Assembly: GCA_016712745.1 (NCBI GenBank)
Contig: JADJQN010000003.1
Span: 1,488,001 to 1,552,000, forward strand
Reading direction: 5' to 3'
DNA length: 64,000 nucleotides
DNA from: Sandaracinaceae bacterium
Lineage (GTDB): Bacteria; Myxococcota_A; Polyangia; Polyangiales; JADJQN01
Shown: positions 18,152-27,908 of the stretch, one piece after another
How the letters are laid out: each line of letters starts with the position of its first letter
Numbering within the stretch: position 1 is the stretch's first letter
Translations under genes and position numbers: made by a program
The notes under the pieces: model-generated
What the model saw: the letters and a program-made list of their open reading frames with translations, nothing else
The model's database searches: none
What the model was told of the DNA's origin: nothing

Positions 18152-21100
18152 TTGGGGGCGGGGACTCCGGGATTCGGAGTGCGCACTCCGGCGTCGGAAT
18201 GCGCCTCGTTCGTTGCGCCCGCGTATCCAAGTGCGCGCAAGCGTTCTTCTTCGCCTGCGCCGACGACGACTTCTTCCGCACGCGCTGCACCGTGGCTCGC
18301 ATTTGCGTGCGCCGCGGCAAGCTGCTGCTCATGATGGCGTCTCACTTCAGGCAGCTCGGTGGCAAGACTAACTTGCTCACGCGGATCTTGATCGATGCGA
18401 TAAAGCTCGACCGGAGCTAGCCCTCGCGGATTGTTCGCGTTGGCCGTGATGATTTTGTACTCCGCACCCGCGCGCCGTGCCCGTAGCGACGCGAGCACAT
18501 TGCCCTCGTGGCTCTCTTCAGCGAGCACTTCGTCGCGGGCCTGCTCAGCATCAAACACGTTGTGACCTTGAACACCGTTGGGAACCTCGACGCCATTCAG
18601 GTGCAAAAGCGTCGGCATGACGTCGACGTGCTGCACCCATTCGCTGCGCGTCGTTCCAGCGAACTGTCCGTTGGGCATCTTCACAAAGAGCGGAATGTGT
18701 ACCTGCTCGTCATAGAGTGTTGTGCCGTGCCAGAAGCCGCCGTGCTCGTTGAACTCTTCGCCGTGATCGCCCGTAATAACAATCGTCGCGTTGTCGTAGA
18801 GATTGCGGCGCCTAAGCTCGGCAACGAGATGCCCAAAGTGTTCGTCCCAATACGTGATCTCTCCGTTGTAGAGGGACTCAAGGTAGGGCGCCTCGCTCGC
18901 GGCGGGAGCGGGATGCGCCGCGCGCGAGTAGCCGTTGCCCCGATAAGGGTGCGGGAAATAGGGGTCGTGCGGATCCATGTACGCAACGAAGAGAAGCCAC
19001 GGCGAATCGCTCGGAAGCTGGCCTAGATCGCGGAACACCGAGCGGTTCACCGTCTCCGCGTCGCGGTAGGCTCCCCCGGGCTCGACCGTGCCCATGCGGG
19101 CGCGAATGGTTTCGATCTGCTGGCGTGCAAACTGAATGAAGAGAAGCTTTGCTGCCGTGTCATTCGCGCCGAGCACGAAATCTGGCTCGAGATACTCGTA
19201 CGTGTCGAAGCCCTGATCGAAATGAAAGAAGGGCGCGACGTTGTAGTTCGTGACGATGCCCCGCGTCGTATAGCCGCTGCTCTGAAGTGCTTCGGGCAGT
19301 GTGACAATTTCGTTAGGCAAGGATGAGGATTTGCCCATGGTGCGGTGGCTCGAGGGATAGCGACCCGAGAGGAGCGTCGCAAAGCTTGGGCGCGTCCATG
19401 ACGCGTTGGAAAAAGCATTCTCGAAGCGGATCGCATCGCGCGCGAATGCATCGAGGTTCGGAGTGCGGCCCTGCGCGTATCCATACCCGGGCAAGCGGTC
19501 GGCGCGCAGCGTGTCCACGACGATAAAGATGATCGGGCCAGCCTGGGCCGGTGCTGCGGCCGAAGGGCGCGAGGGTGGTGCGACAGCTTGCGAGCTTTGC
19601 GTCACAGTGACTGCTGCGACAATCGCTACAATCAGCATGAAGAGCGCAGGCGTTCCCCAACTGCGCAACAAGAACGCGAAGGGCCTGCGCGTCACGAGCA
19701 CGCGGAACGTCGTCGAGACGATGAAGTAGATTGCCGCAGCGACAAGCGCGCACAGGGCCAGCACTAGAAGCCCCTTCGGGCTCTTCCACACGAGGAGCTC
19801 TTCGTACATGTCGCGGCGAATGCGAAAGGCCCCAATCGCAAGCATGGGCAACGCAACGATCGCACCGACGAAGCGCCCGTAGGCCGCGGCTTCGGGAACG
19901 GCGAATCGCTGCATCAGCCGACCCGACCATGCGAGCACGGCGCCGGCCACAGCGCCGCCTACCGCGCACGCGATGCCGTACGAGATCGCCCCGTACATCA
20001 AAACGGAGTATTCGGGCTTGCCGCCGGACGACGCGAGAATCACGCACGCTTCGCCGATGCCCAGAATTACGCCGCCCAGAAGCCCGCCTGCGAAACCGAT
20101 CCACAAGCCTCGCGTAACCTGCGGCCACGCTTCTTTGGGGGCGAGTTCGATCTGCGCATTGACCTGATCTTCGTGTTCCGCGTGCTCCACGCGAATCACA
20201 GGATCGCTCTGCTTACCGAGCAGAAAGAAGCCGCCCAGCGCCGATGCGGCCATGTCGACAACGAATGCAACGACGGCGATCAACACAGCGTCGCCGTGGG
20301 GCACGCCAACCATTGCCAAGAGGCCGGCCAGCGTCGCTTCACGCACGCCGACGCCGTTGATCGAAATTGGCACCAGCGTCACGGCTACGGTCATCGAGGC
20401 CGCGAAGAACATATTCGCGATACTCACATCGATGCCCAGCGCGTGCGCCGATGTGATGTAGATGAAGTTGGTGAGGGCGTGAGTGCCGATGCTTAGGCCA
20501 ACCGCACGCAGCAAGAGACCGGTGCGTCCCTGATAGGCGCAGACCGCGTCAACCGTGGTTTGCAAACGCGTGCGCACGCGCGCGGGCAATCGCCCTGATA
20601 CCGCACGAAAAATCGTCGGGCGCGAAATCAGCAAAACCACCATCGTCAGCAAGCCGAGGAAGGCCCCATCCACGGCGAGCACAGCCGATGTACCGATGTA
20701 GCGCGCGCCGAAGATCGATCCGACAAGCACCACCACCGCGAACGCGCCCTGGCCGAGAAGTTTATCGACAAGTACGGTCGCTGTTGCGCGCGCGGGCTTC
20801 TTGGTACGCGTTGAAATATCGTAGATGCGATAGGCATCGAGGCCCGTCCAACCACCCGGCGACACCGTGCTGTAAAAGCGGCCGATCCAGAAAGTACGCA
20901 CCAGATGCAGAAACGGCGCGTGAATGCCCTGGCCCTTCAAGAGCACGTTCCAGCGCACCATGCTGCAGCCCATCGCGAGTAGCTGCACAACGAACGCCCC
21001 GAGGACCCACGGAATCGAAATGCTCGAGACGCGCGCCCACAAGTCGCTCGCGTTCTCGCGATGCAAGATCTTGTAGAAGATGAAGCCGAGGATGCCCACG

Positions 21101-21153
21101 GAGAGCACGAGCTTCACGACGAAGAAGAGGCGCTTCTTGGTGGACGCGTCCAT
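18145..21153 (-). CDS. Flippase-like/alkaline phosphatase superfamily fusion protein
   Basis: This is a 1002-residue multi-domain membrane protein. Residues about 10-315 form a lysylphosphatidylglycerol-synthase-type transmembrane domain (UPF0104/AglD-like), marked by PISINGVGVREATLAGLL. About 350-520 is a second block of membrane helices. About 540-960 is an alkaline-phosphatase-superfamily domain with IVVDTLRADRLPGYGY, a WTRPSFATLLSG active-site segment, DPHDPYFP and ITGDHGEEFNEHGGFWHG. The nucleophile position appears to be Thr (WTRPS), not the Cys/Ser of formylglycine sulfatases, which favours a phospho- or phosphoethanolamine-type hydrolase or transferase. The membrane half may present a lipid substrate to the outside domain; this is inference. 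Confidence 0.85.
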   Translation of the reverse strand: MDASTKKRLFFVVKLVLSVGILGFIFYKILHRENASDLWARVSSISIPWVLGAFVVQLLAMGCSMVRWNVLLKGQGIHAPFLHLVRTFWIGRFYSTVSPGGWTGLDAYRIYDISTRTKKPARATATVLVDKLLGQGAFAVVVLVGSIFGARYIGTSAVLAVDGAFLGLLTMVVLLISRPTIFRAVSGRLPARVRTRLQTTVDAVCAYQGRTGLLLRAVGLSIGTHALTNFIYITSAHALGIDVSIANMFFAASMTVAVTLVPISINGVGVREATLAGLLAMVGVPHGDAVLIAVVAFVVDMAASALGGFFLLGKQSDPVIRVEHAEHEDQVNAQIELAPKEAWPQVTRGLWIGFAGGLLGGVILGIGEACVILASSGGKPEYSVLMYGAISYGIACAVGGAVAGAVLAWSGRLMQRFAVPEAAAYGRFVGAIVALPMLAIGAFRIRRDMYEELLVWKSPKGLLVLALCALVAAAIYFIVSTTFRVLVTRRPFAFLLRSWGTPALFMLIVAIVAAVTVTQSSQAVAPPSRPSAAAPAQAGPIIFIVVDTLRADRLPGYGYAQGRTPNLDAFARDAIRFENAFSNASWTRPSFATLLSGRYPSSHRTMGKSSSLPNEIVTLPEALQSSGYTTRGIVTNYNVAPFFHFDQGFDTYEYLEPDFVLGANDTAAKLLFIQFARQQIETIRARMGTVEPGGAYRDAETVNRSVFRDLGQLPSDSPWLLFVAYMDPHDPYFPHPYRGNGYSRAAHPAPAASEAPYLESLYNGEITYWDEHFGHLVAELRRRNLYDNATIVITGDHGEEFNEHGGFWHGTTLYDEQVHIPLFVKMPNGQFAGTTRSEWVQHVDVMPTLLHLNGVEVPNGVQGHNVFDAEQARDEVLAEESHEGNVLASLRARRAGAEYKIITANANNPRGLAPVELYRIDQDPREQVSLATELPEVRRHHEQQLAAAHANASHGAARAEEVVVGAGEEERLRALGYAGATNEAHSDAGVRTPNPGVPAPNQ

Positions 21154-21346
21154 AAACGAGGGTGTCTAACCGGCTACCGCGCCTGATCTCGCCCGTCAAC
21201 TAACGCGCTTGTCTTTTGCCCTGATCCTGTCTTTCGTCCTCGCTCGAATCGGTCATGTGCTTTGCAGCACACTCCCTCATCTCGCTGCGGGCGCGTCCAG
21301 GCTCAGAGCAAAATCCCGCGCGCTTAATGGCGGTAATAACTCAGGT

Positions 21347-21799
21347 TCAAAGGACGGTGACGGGTTTGCCTGTGAGGACCAAATCCCACCATTTGAACGT
21401 CATTGCGAGCACATGGTCGAGCTCGCGCGTTGCGTTGCTGGGCGCTAAATCTCCTGCGGGAAGGCAATAAGCGGCAATTGGCGAGGCGGCTAGCATATGC
21501 AAAATGCCGCTCGAGAAACCCTGCCCGGCGTACGTCACACACGCCGGCATGCGAAGGCTCTCGAGGTCATCGAGCGTATAGGGGATCTTCTCGTCGACGG
21601 TGCCTAAGCTGTCTTGGTATTTGCACTCGATCGCCAGTGCGTCCGGTGTCCCTGGTCGCACGACAAAAACATCGATGCGTCTGTTCTTGCCGATGATCGT
21701 TTTTCCAAACGAGACTTCGCGATACGCCTCGAGCCCGCGCCCACCGTAATTCTTCACGATGTATTGCGCGATCAGATTGGCGTACTCGCTTCCCGTCAT
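21347..21799 (-). CDS. Small PD-(D/E)XK nuclease, probable restriction endonuclease
   Basis: The 150-residue protein has the core of a PD-(D/E)XK nuclease: NRRIDVFVV, then about a dozen residues later ALAIECKYQ, supplying the Asp and ExK metal-binding set, with a helical N-terminal part and a Gln in KYQ. It is encoded immediately downstream of a DNA methyltransferase, with an ATGA overlap at 21796-21799. That makes it the presumed restriction partner of a type II system. Sequence specificity cannot be read from the protein. The short length fits small type II enzymes but also generic DNA-repair-type nucleases. Confidence 0.8.
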   Translation of the reverse strand: MTGSEYANLIAQYIVKNYGGRGLEAYREVSFGKTIIGKNRRIDVFVVRPGTPDALAIECKYQDSLGTVDEKIPYTLDDLESLRMPACVTYAGQGFSSGILHMLAASPIAAYCLPAGDLAPSNATRELDHVLAMTFKWWDLVLTGKPVTVL

Positions 21800-23769
21800 C
21801 GCGTGCGTGCTCCTAAGGACAAACCAAGCTGACCGGTGCTCATCACCGCATCATCGGCGGCGCGCACCATACCAAGCTCGCGGAGCCGCGTCTCGGTCCA
21901 CTCGAGCGCCGATGGACTGATATCGCAGCCCCGAAACGATCGACCCAGGCGCCCGGCGGCCACGCCGACAGATCCCGAGCCCATAAAAGGATCGACAATG
22001 AGCGCGCCTTCTTCCGTGCTCTGCTTGATAAGCACCTCGCTCACTTCAGGTGGCTTCTCGGTTGGGTAGCCCTTGAAGATGCGCGGCTGCGAAATGATGT
22101 CGGCCACACCGAGATCGTTGAGCTTCCTCTTTCCCTTTTCAAAAAAGAGAATGAACTCGTACCGCGCGCGGTAATGATATCCCATGCCGATGCGGCAGTT
22201 GTGCGTGACGACGCCATCGTTCAGCACATAGAGCTGATTCGGATCGTCGATGGCAATGTCGACGAGGTCGAGGTCGCCCGCGTCTTCGATGGAGATGACA
22301 CGCGTCGGAGTAAGCTTCTGTGCTGGATCGAAACGCACGCGCCAGAAGCCGGCGTGATCGTTCTCGCCGCGCCGAATCGTTGCTTCCCAGCCAATGTGGC
22401 GGACAAAACGGAAGGCGAACGACGCCAAATCCAAGGATGCGACATTCAGCGTCTCGCGCTGTTCGTCGTGCGACCAGTGGCCATCGCCCTCGATGAGACC
22501 GTCGAAGACTCCGCGCTGAAATTCTATCGGCGCCGCGTAAAGGCTCGGCAAGAAGTGCTTTGTGATGGCATTTGAACCGCCGACAAAGTGACCGATGATG
22601 GTCGAGAACATCTTTGAATAGACCTGAACGGTACAGCTTTGACCGGTGCCGTCCACCTGTTTCGCGGTAAGTCCGATCGCTCGAACGGTACGAGCGATGT
22701 GATTCTTCAGATGCTTCTCATCACGATGCAACGCGAAGCTCACCGCGATATCCGTGCGCGAACCCTCAGCGGCGTAGAGGCCAATGAGCTTCCCCCACCC
22801 ATAGTCGAGCGGCAGCGTCTCGGGAAACCAACGCTCCACGTCGTTCTGCAAACGTGTCTGCGCGCGACCGGTTGCCAGGCTGCTGAGGCCAAGCGTAGCT
22901 GCCCATCGGGCTGGCAATCGCCCCTCATTCATCCAACGACGCAACCGCTTCGGCGCTACGCCGAGCTCTTCCGCCATCGCCTCTTTGGAGCGCGCATGTT
23001 CGCAGAATCTTGCTTGGTGGGCGCCCGCCGCGCGGCTGCTCTCAAACTCACGTCCGCAAAAAAGACAGGAAGATGGATCGGGGAGTTCAACGACGCGCTC
23101 GTCTTCGTCGATGCAGTCTTCAAGGCGTAGGTGTGTCTGCGTTTCCGCTAGCGCTATGTCGCCAGTGCGCAGGTCTGTACCTGCACGCATCGCGGCCGTT
23201 TCGCTAAGCGTGCCGTCCGCAAGCGCGAACTGATGCTCGCGCGAAGCAAAGACAACCTGCCCGTTCGAGAGAGCGACGCGCATCGCCGGCGCGTGCGTGC
23301 GGCGCGTCGCGAGCACGGACACAAGCGAACCACTGGGCGTGTAAACGCGATCGCCCGCGACAACATCGGCAATCCGCAGCACGCCACGCGCCGTTCGCAC
23401 CGGCGTGTCAGGCCCCAGGCATTTATCCCACACCAATGGTTTCCAAAATTTGAAGCCTGCACGCTCTGCTTCGGGTTTGGCGATGAAGGCGGTTTCCGGA
23501 TCGCAATAAAGATAGAAGTGCGTGTCCTTCTTGAGTACGCGATAGACCTCCGTGAAGAGCTCGAAAAAACGCGTGTTGGGAAAGACGGTGAACCAATCGT
23601 TGCTCGACGACTTGCTGTGAGTCAGACGCGTGGTGGTGCCCACGGCGCGATGCTTCTCGAGCGACTCGTACGCCGGATCCGTAATCACCAGATCGACGGA
23701 CGTATCCGGCAGGCTGCGCAGATACGTCACTGCGTCAGAAAGCGCGACGCTATAGGTCGATTGGCTCAT
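21796..23769 (-). CDS. DNA methyltransferase (beta-class) interrupted by an in-frame intein
   Basis: The open frame encodes 657 residues, of which 117-524 are an intein (separate entry). Joining the flanks leaves a 249-residue S-adenosylmethionine-dependent DNA methyltransferase. The order is motif IV (VDLVITDPAYESL, residues 26-38) before motif I (IVDPFMGSGSVGVAAGR), as in beta-class amino methyltransferases. The DPAY motif suggests N6-adenine or N4-cytosine activity. The intein sits between WDK and CRIGMGYHYR, a conserved region of these enzymes. Because the gene is continuous, no active enzyme exists until protein splicing occurs. The nuclease gene overlaps its end by four bases. Recognition sequence unknown. 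Confidence 0.93.
   Translation of the reverse strand: MSQSTYSVALSDAVTYLRSLPDTSVDLVITDPAYESLEKHRAVGTTTRLTHSKSSSNDWFTVFPNTRFFELFTEVYRVLKKDTHFYLYCDPETAFIAKPEAERAGFKFWKPLVWDKCLGPDTPVRTARGVLRIADVVAGDRVYTPSGSLVSVLATRRTHAPAMRVALSNGQVVFASREHQFALADGTLSETAAMRAGTDLRTGDIALAETQTHLRLEDCIDEDERVVELPDPSSCLFCGREFESSRAAGAHQARFCEHARSKEAMAEELGVAPKRLRRWMNEGRLPARWAATLGLSSLATGRAQTRLQNDVERWFPETLPLDYGWGKLIGLYAAEGSRTDIAVSFALHRDEKHLKNHIARTVRAIGLTAKQVDGTGQSCTVQVYSKMFSTIIGHFVGGSNAITKHFLPSLYAAPIEFQRGVFDGLIEGDGHWSHDEQRETLNVASLDLASFAFRFVRHIGWEATIRRGENDHAGFWRVRFDPAQKLTPTRVISIEDAGDLDLVDIAIDDPNQLYVLNDGVVTHNCRIGMGYHYRARYEFILFFEKGKRKLNDLGVADIISQPRIFKGYPTEKPPEVSEVLIKQSTEEGALIVDPFMGSGSVGVAAGRLGRSFRGCDISPSALEWTETRLRELGMVRAADDAVMSTGQLGLSLGARTR
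22198..23421 (-). mobile_element. Intein with LAGLIDADG homing endonuclease (408 residues)
   Basis: The intein begins with Cys (TGC at 23421-23419) in CLGPDTPV and ends DGVVTHN, followed by Cys (TGC at 22197-22195) as the first C-extein residue. This is the classic Cys1...His-Asn/Cys+1 splicing set. The block B His is in FASREHQFAL. Two LAGLIDADG-type motifs, KLIGLYAAEG (211-220) and VFDGLIEGDG (305-314), mark a homing endonuclease. Between block B and the first motif lies an extra insert with a possible CCHC zinc site (C119, C122, H135, C140) followed by a helix-turn-helix-like stretch (about 147-170). It is mobile through the homing endonuclease, if that is active. Confidence 0.95.
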
Positions 23770-23840
23770 TCGGATGGCTCATTTCTAGCACGAGCGTGGT
23801 GCATGAAACGAGGACGTTCGGGGCTAGCTGGGACTGACCG

Positions 23841-24254
23841 TCAGCCGCCCTCACCATGCATCGTCTTGACCAAAAGCATCTGCGCAGAAGGCTGTTGCGG
23901 GCGAGCCGAACTCTCGGCAGTCACAATCAATTCGAAGGGTCCGCTCAGAACGCTTCCTTCAAAGCGCGCTTCTCGCTTCTCGGCGTCATAGTCGAGCTGG
24001 CCAATCTGGTAGGAGTTCGAACCGATCTTCTGCCACACAATGAAGAAGTGCGCAGGCGCGCTGAGGCGCTCAGGGGGCGTCACGTGCGTGAGCTCAAGGC
24101 TGATGTGCGCATTACCGAAATCGGGCTGCGGCTCAAGCACAACCTTGCCGTCGGTGGCCTGGCTCGCCGGCGTGCCCAGCACGTTCACCGTTTCAGTCGA
24201 CGGCCCGCAAGCGGCCAGCATCACAGCGCACATTAAGAAGCCAACGCGTTTCAT
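23841..24254 (-). CDS. Small predicted lipoprotein
   Basis: The 137-residue product from the ATG at 24254 has a lipoprotein signal with lipobox LAAC (Cys about residue 16). The rest is a compact beta-rich domain with LELTHVTPPERLSAPAHFFIVWQKIG and QIGQLDYDAEKREARFEGSVL; no family was recognised. A longer reading up to 24377 adds a non-signal stretch and was not used. It is divergent from the lipoprotein gene at 24367. A short gap with no recognised site separates it from the intein-bearing methyltransferase gene. Confidence 0.7.
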   Translation of the reverse strand: MKRVGFLMCAVMLAACGPSTETVNVLGTPASQATDGKVVLEPQPDFGNAHISLELTHVTPPERLSAPAHFFIVWQKIGSNSYQIGQLDYDAEKREARFEGSVLSGPFELIVTAESSARPQQPSAQMLLVKTMHGEGG

Positions 24255-24366
24255 GGTGCTGAGCTTAGGAGGCTTAATCGATGTCGTCGAGCGGTCGCTT
24301 AGCGCTTTACGACTTAGCTTGGAAGCCGATACGATCGCCCGCATCCAAGGGTTTGGGGGATTCGAC

Positions 24367-24828
24367 ATGATGAACATTCAAGGCAAGTTGGTCGTCGCAA
24401 CGTGGTTTCTTACGCTAAGCGCCTGCACGCCGCTGAGTCATCGCTCGACGACGCCATCGTCGAATGGAAATTCTGCGGCGCCCGCGAACGCGCAGAACAA
24501 CGGGGCGCCGCAACAACTCGCTGTCAATCCCGGCGCCGTTTCCGGGCCGCGCACTTATTGCGTCTGGGCAGACCCCGCTGCGGAACGCGCGCAGCAAGTG
24601 CTGGTACAAATGGGCTATCAAGATGCTCACTTCGCGGAGGACGACACACGTGTATTTACCTTGCCGCCGCGCGACGGCTACTCTCTTCAAGTTGAGCTGA
24701 GCAATCTCATTGGCTCAACGCGTATCGAAGCGCGCGCCGATTCAAATTCGCAACCAGCACAATCTGCAATCGCGGAATTCTATTCGCGCTTCGAGTACAA
24801 CCTGCACCAAGATCAGTGCCAAAACTAA
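24367..24828 (+). CDS. Small predicted lipoprotein
   Basis: The ATG at 24367 follows GGGGGAT and gives 153 residues with lipobox LTLSAC, lipidated Cys about 20. A low-complexity Asn/Ser/Ala linker (about 27-50) leads to a domain with a YCVWADPAAERAQQVLVQMGYQDA segment and a C-terminal QDQCQN. Two Cys there could form a disulfide. No family was recognised. Its stop overlaps the start of the GreA/B-like gene by 13 bases, so the two are translationally linked. Confidence 0.65.
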   Translation: MMNIQGKLVVATWFLTLSACTPLSHRSTTPSSNGNSAAPANAQNNGAPQQLAVNPGAVSGPRTYCVWADPAAERAQQVLVQMGYQDAHFAEDDTRVFTLPPRDGYSLQVELSNLIGSTRIEARADSNSQPAQSAIAEFYSRFEYNLHQDQCQN

Positions 24829-25316
24829 AGAAGCTCCCCGCGAAGCACCTCGTCCTCGGCGCGTTGCGGGAGGCCATGAAAAAGCGCCTCGCCTCGATGG
24901 CAGACGCTGCGGCTCAATCGCGCGAAGGTGCGACGCACGTTGAAAATCGCGCCGAGGGCGACAAAGACATGCGCTCAACCGAGTCGAGCTATCTCGCGCG
25001 CGGGCAAGCGATTCGTACTGAGGAGCTAGCCGAGGAGTTGGTGCGCCTGGAAGGCATGGTGGCGAAACCTTTCGCCAAGGACGCAGCCATCGCGGTTGGC
25101 GCCCTGGTCGCGGTCAGCGTCGATGACGCTCAGCGCATCTTTTTTCTCGCCCCTTACGGTGGCGGTACCGAGGTGCGCGTCGAGAACATGCCCATCACGG
25201 TGGTCACGCCCGCATCGCCGGTCGGCACAGCGCTAAGCGGAAAGTTCCTCGGCGACGAGTTCGAGCTGATGACTCGCGGAAAGCTCGCCGAGTGGGTCAT
25301 CGAACTGCTCACATGA
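24816..25316 (+). CDS. GreA/GreB-family-like protein
   Basis: The 166-residue product has a helical N-terminal half, probably a coiled coil, with ATHVENRAEGDKDMRSTESS, and a C-terminal domain with ITVVTPASPVGTALSGKFLGDEFEL. The latter matches the conserved PxSPxGxALxGKxxGDxxE signature of the GreA/GreB C-terminal domain. Those factors bind the RNA polymerase secondary channel and stimulate cleavage of backtracked transcripts. The acidic pair at the coiled-coil tip that drives cleavage was not identified with confidence, so it may act as a modulator only. A later Met start is possible. YkvA follows after 21 bases. Confidence 0.75.
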   Translation: MPKLKKLPAKHLVLGALREAMKKRLASMADAAAQSREGATHVENRAEGDKDMRSTESSYLARGQAIRTEELAEELVRLEGMVAKPFAKDAAIAVGALVAVSVDDAQRIFFLAPYGGGTEVRVENMPITVVTPASPVGTALSGKFLGDEFELMTRGKLAEWVIELLT

Positions 25317-25337
25317 GAAACTCTGCTATAGAGCAGG

Positions 25338-25664
25338 ATGTCCACTACCGTTGACGAGAAGAAGTTCGGCAAGAAGCTCGGCAAGATTGCAAAGACCGCC
25401 GGCCGCGAAGTCGTCGAAAAGGCTCTGTGGCTCTGGTACGCCGCAAAGAATCCAAAGACGCCGCTCTGGGCCAAGACGACCATCGGCAGCGCGCTCGTCT
25501 ACCTCGTGGTCCCGATCGACGCGATTCCGGACATCATTCCCGCCTTCGGTCTGTCTGACGATCTGGGAATCCTTGCGGCAGCAGTCATAGCTGTCGCGTC
25601 GTACATTGATGACGACGTAAAGAAGCAAGCCACGGAGCGCTTGAAGAAGCTCGGCCTGCTCTAA
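25338..25664 (+). CDS. YkvA/DUF1232 family membrane protein
   Basis: The 108-residue product has the DUF1232 core: KTPLWAKTTIGSALVYLVVPIDAIPDIIPAFGLSDDLG, with a hydrophobic helix and the characteristic PIDxIPDxIP motif, followed by a short second helix. Proteins of this family are common in bacteria but lack an agreed function. The N-terminal basic and helical segment is short. It ends 150 bases before dnaK and is probably the last gene of the preceding group on this strand. Confidence 0.87.
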   Translation: MSTTVDEKKFGKKLGKIAKTAGREVVEKALWLWYAAKNPKTPLWAKTTIGSALVYLVVPIDAIPDIIPAFGLSDDLGILAAAVIAVASYIDDDVKKQATERLKKLGLL

Positions 25665-25730
25665 ACCACCGGTAATACGAGCGTAATTGCCGCGTCGCGT
25701 AAAATACCGGCCCAAATGCTTGTTCAGCCG

Positions 25731-25758
25731 TTGACGTAGGGTCGCGACTGGTTAGGTT
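25731..25758 (+). promoter_or_regulatory. Candidate sigma-70-type promoter for dnaK
   Basis: TTGACG at 25731-25736 and TAGGTT at 25753-25758, with 16 bases between, lie 57 bases before the dnaK start. The -35 matches five of six bases and the -10 is weaker. No CIRCE inverted repeat was seen. This is a guess from pattern only. Confidence 0.4.
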
Positions 25759-25814
25759 CTCCGCGCAATCGACAGCGGCCTAGAGCGGCTTCGGTTCGAG
25801 GAGACCAAAACATC

Positions 25815-27731
<1,917 letters not shown>

Positions 27732-27757
27732 ATCCGTTCAGAACGTGCAGAAAAATG

Positions 27758-27790
27758 GCCTCGCTCGTGCAAACGAGCGGGGCTTTTTCG
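27758..27790 (+). terminator. Rho-independent terminator after dnaK
   Basis: CCTCGCTCGT (27759-27768) pairs with ACGAGCGGGG (27773-27782) across a four-base GCAA loop, with one wobble pair, followed by C and a run of five T. Confidence 0.85.
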
Positions 27791-27908
27791 TTTGGCGCAA
27801 CGCGTTGAAATCGTCGGTTTTTTGGAACGCTGGGCAATGACTTCTAAGCTTCGTCGTATGCGGCACCGGTTAATCCGTTTCGCCGAAACGAAGTTTGAGG
27901 AGAGATCC

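Noticed and set aside
18145..19540. A formylglycine-dependent sulfatase
   Set aside because: The active-site segment is WTRPSFATLLSG with no C/S-x-P-x-R, so a Thr-based phospho-type enzyme is more likely.
21796..23769. Reading the methyltransferase as two genes or a frameshifted gene
   Set aside because: The frame is continuous and the inserted block has Cys1, HN and Cys+1 plus LAGLIDADG motifs, which are intein features and not a frameshift.
25665..25730. CCGGTA/TACCGG inverted repeat as a terminator or regulatory site before dnaK
   Set aside because: The stem is only six bases, the loop is long and there is no T run, so nothing can be claimed.
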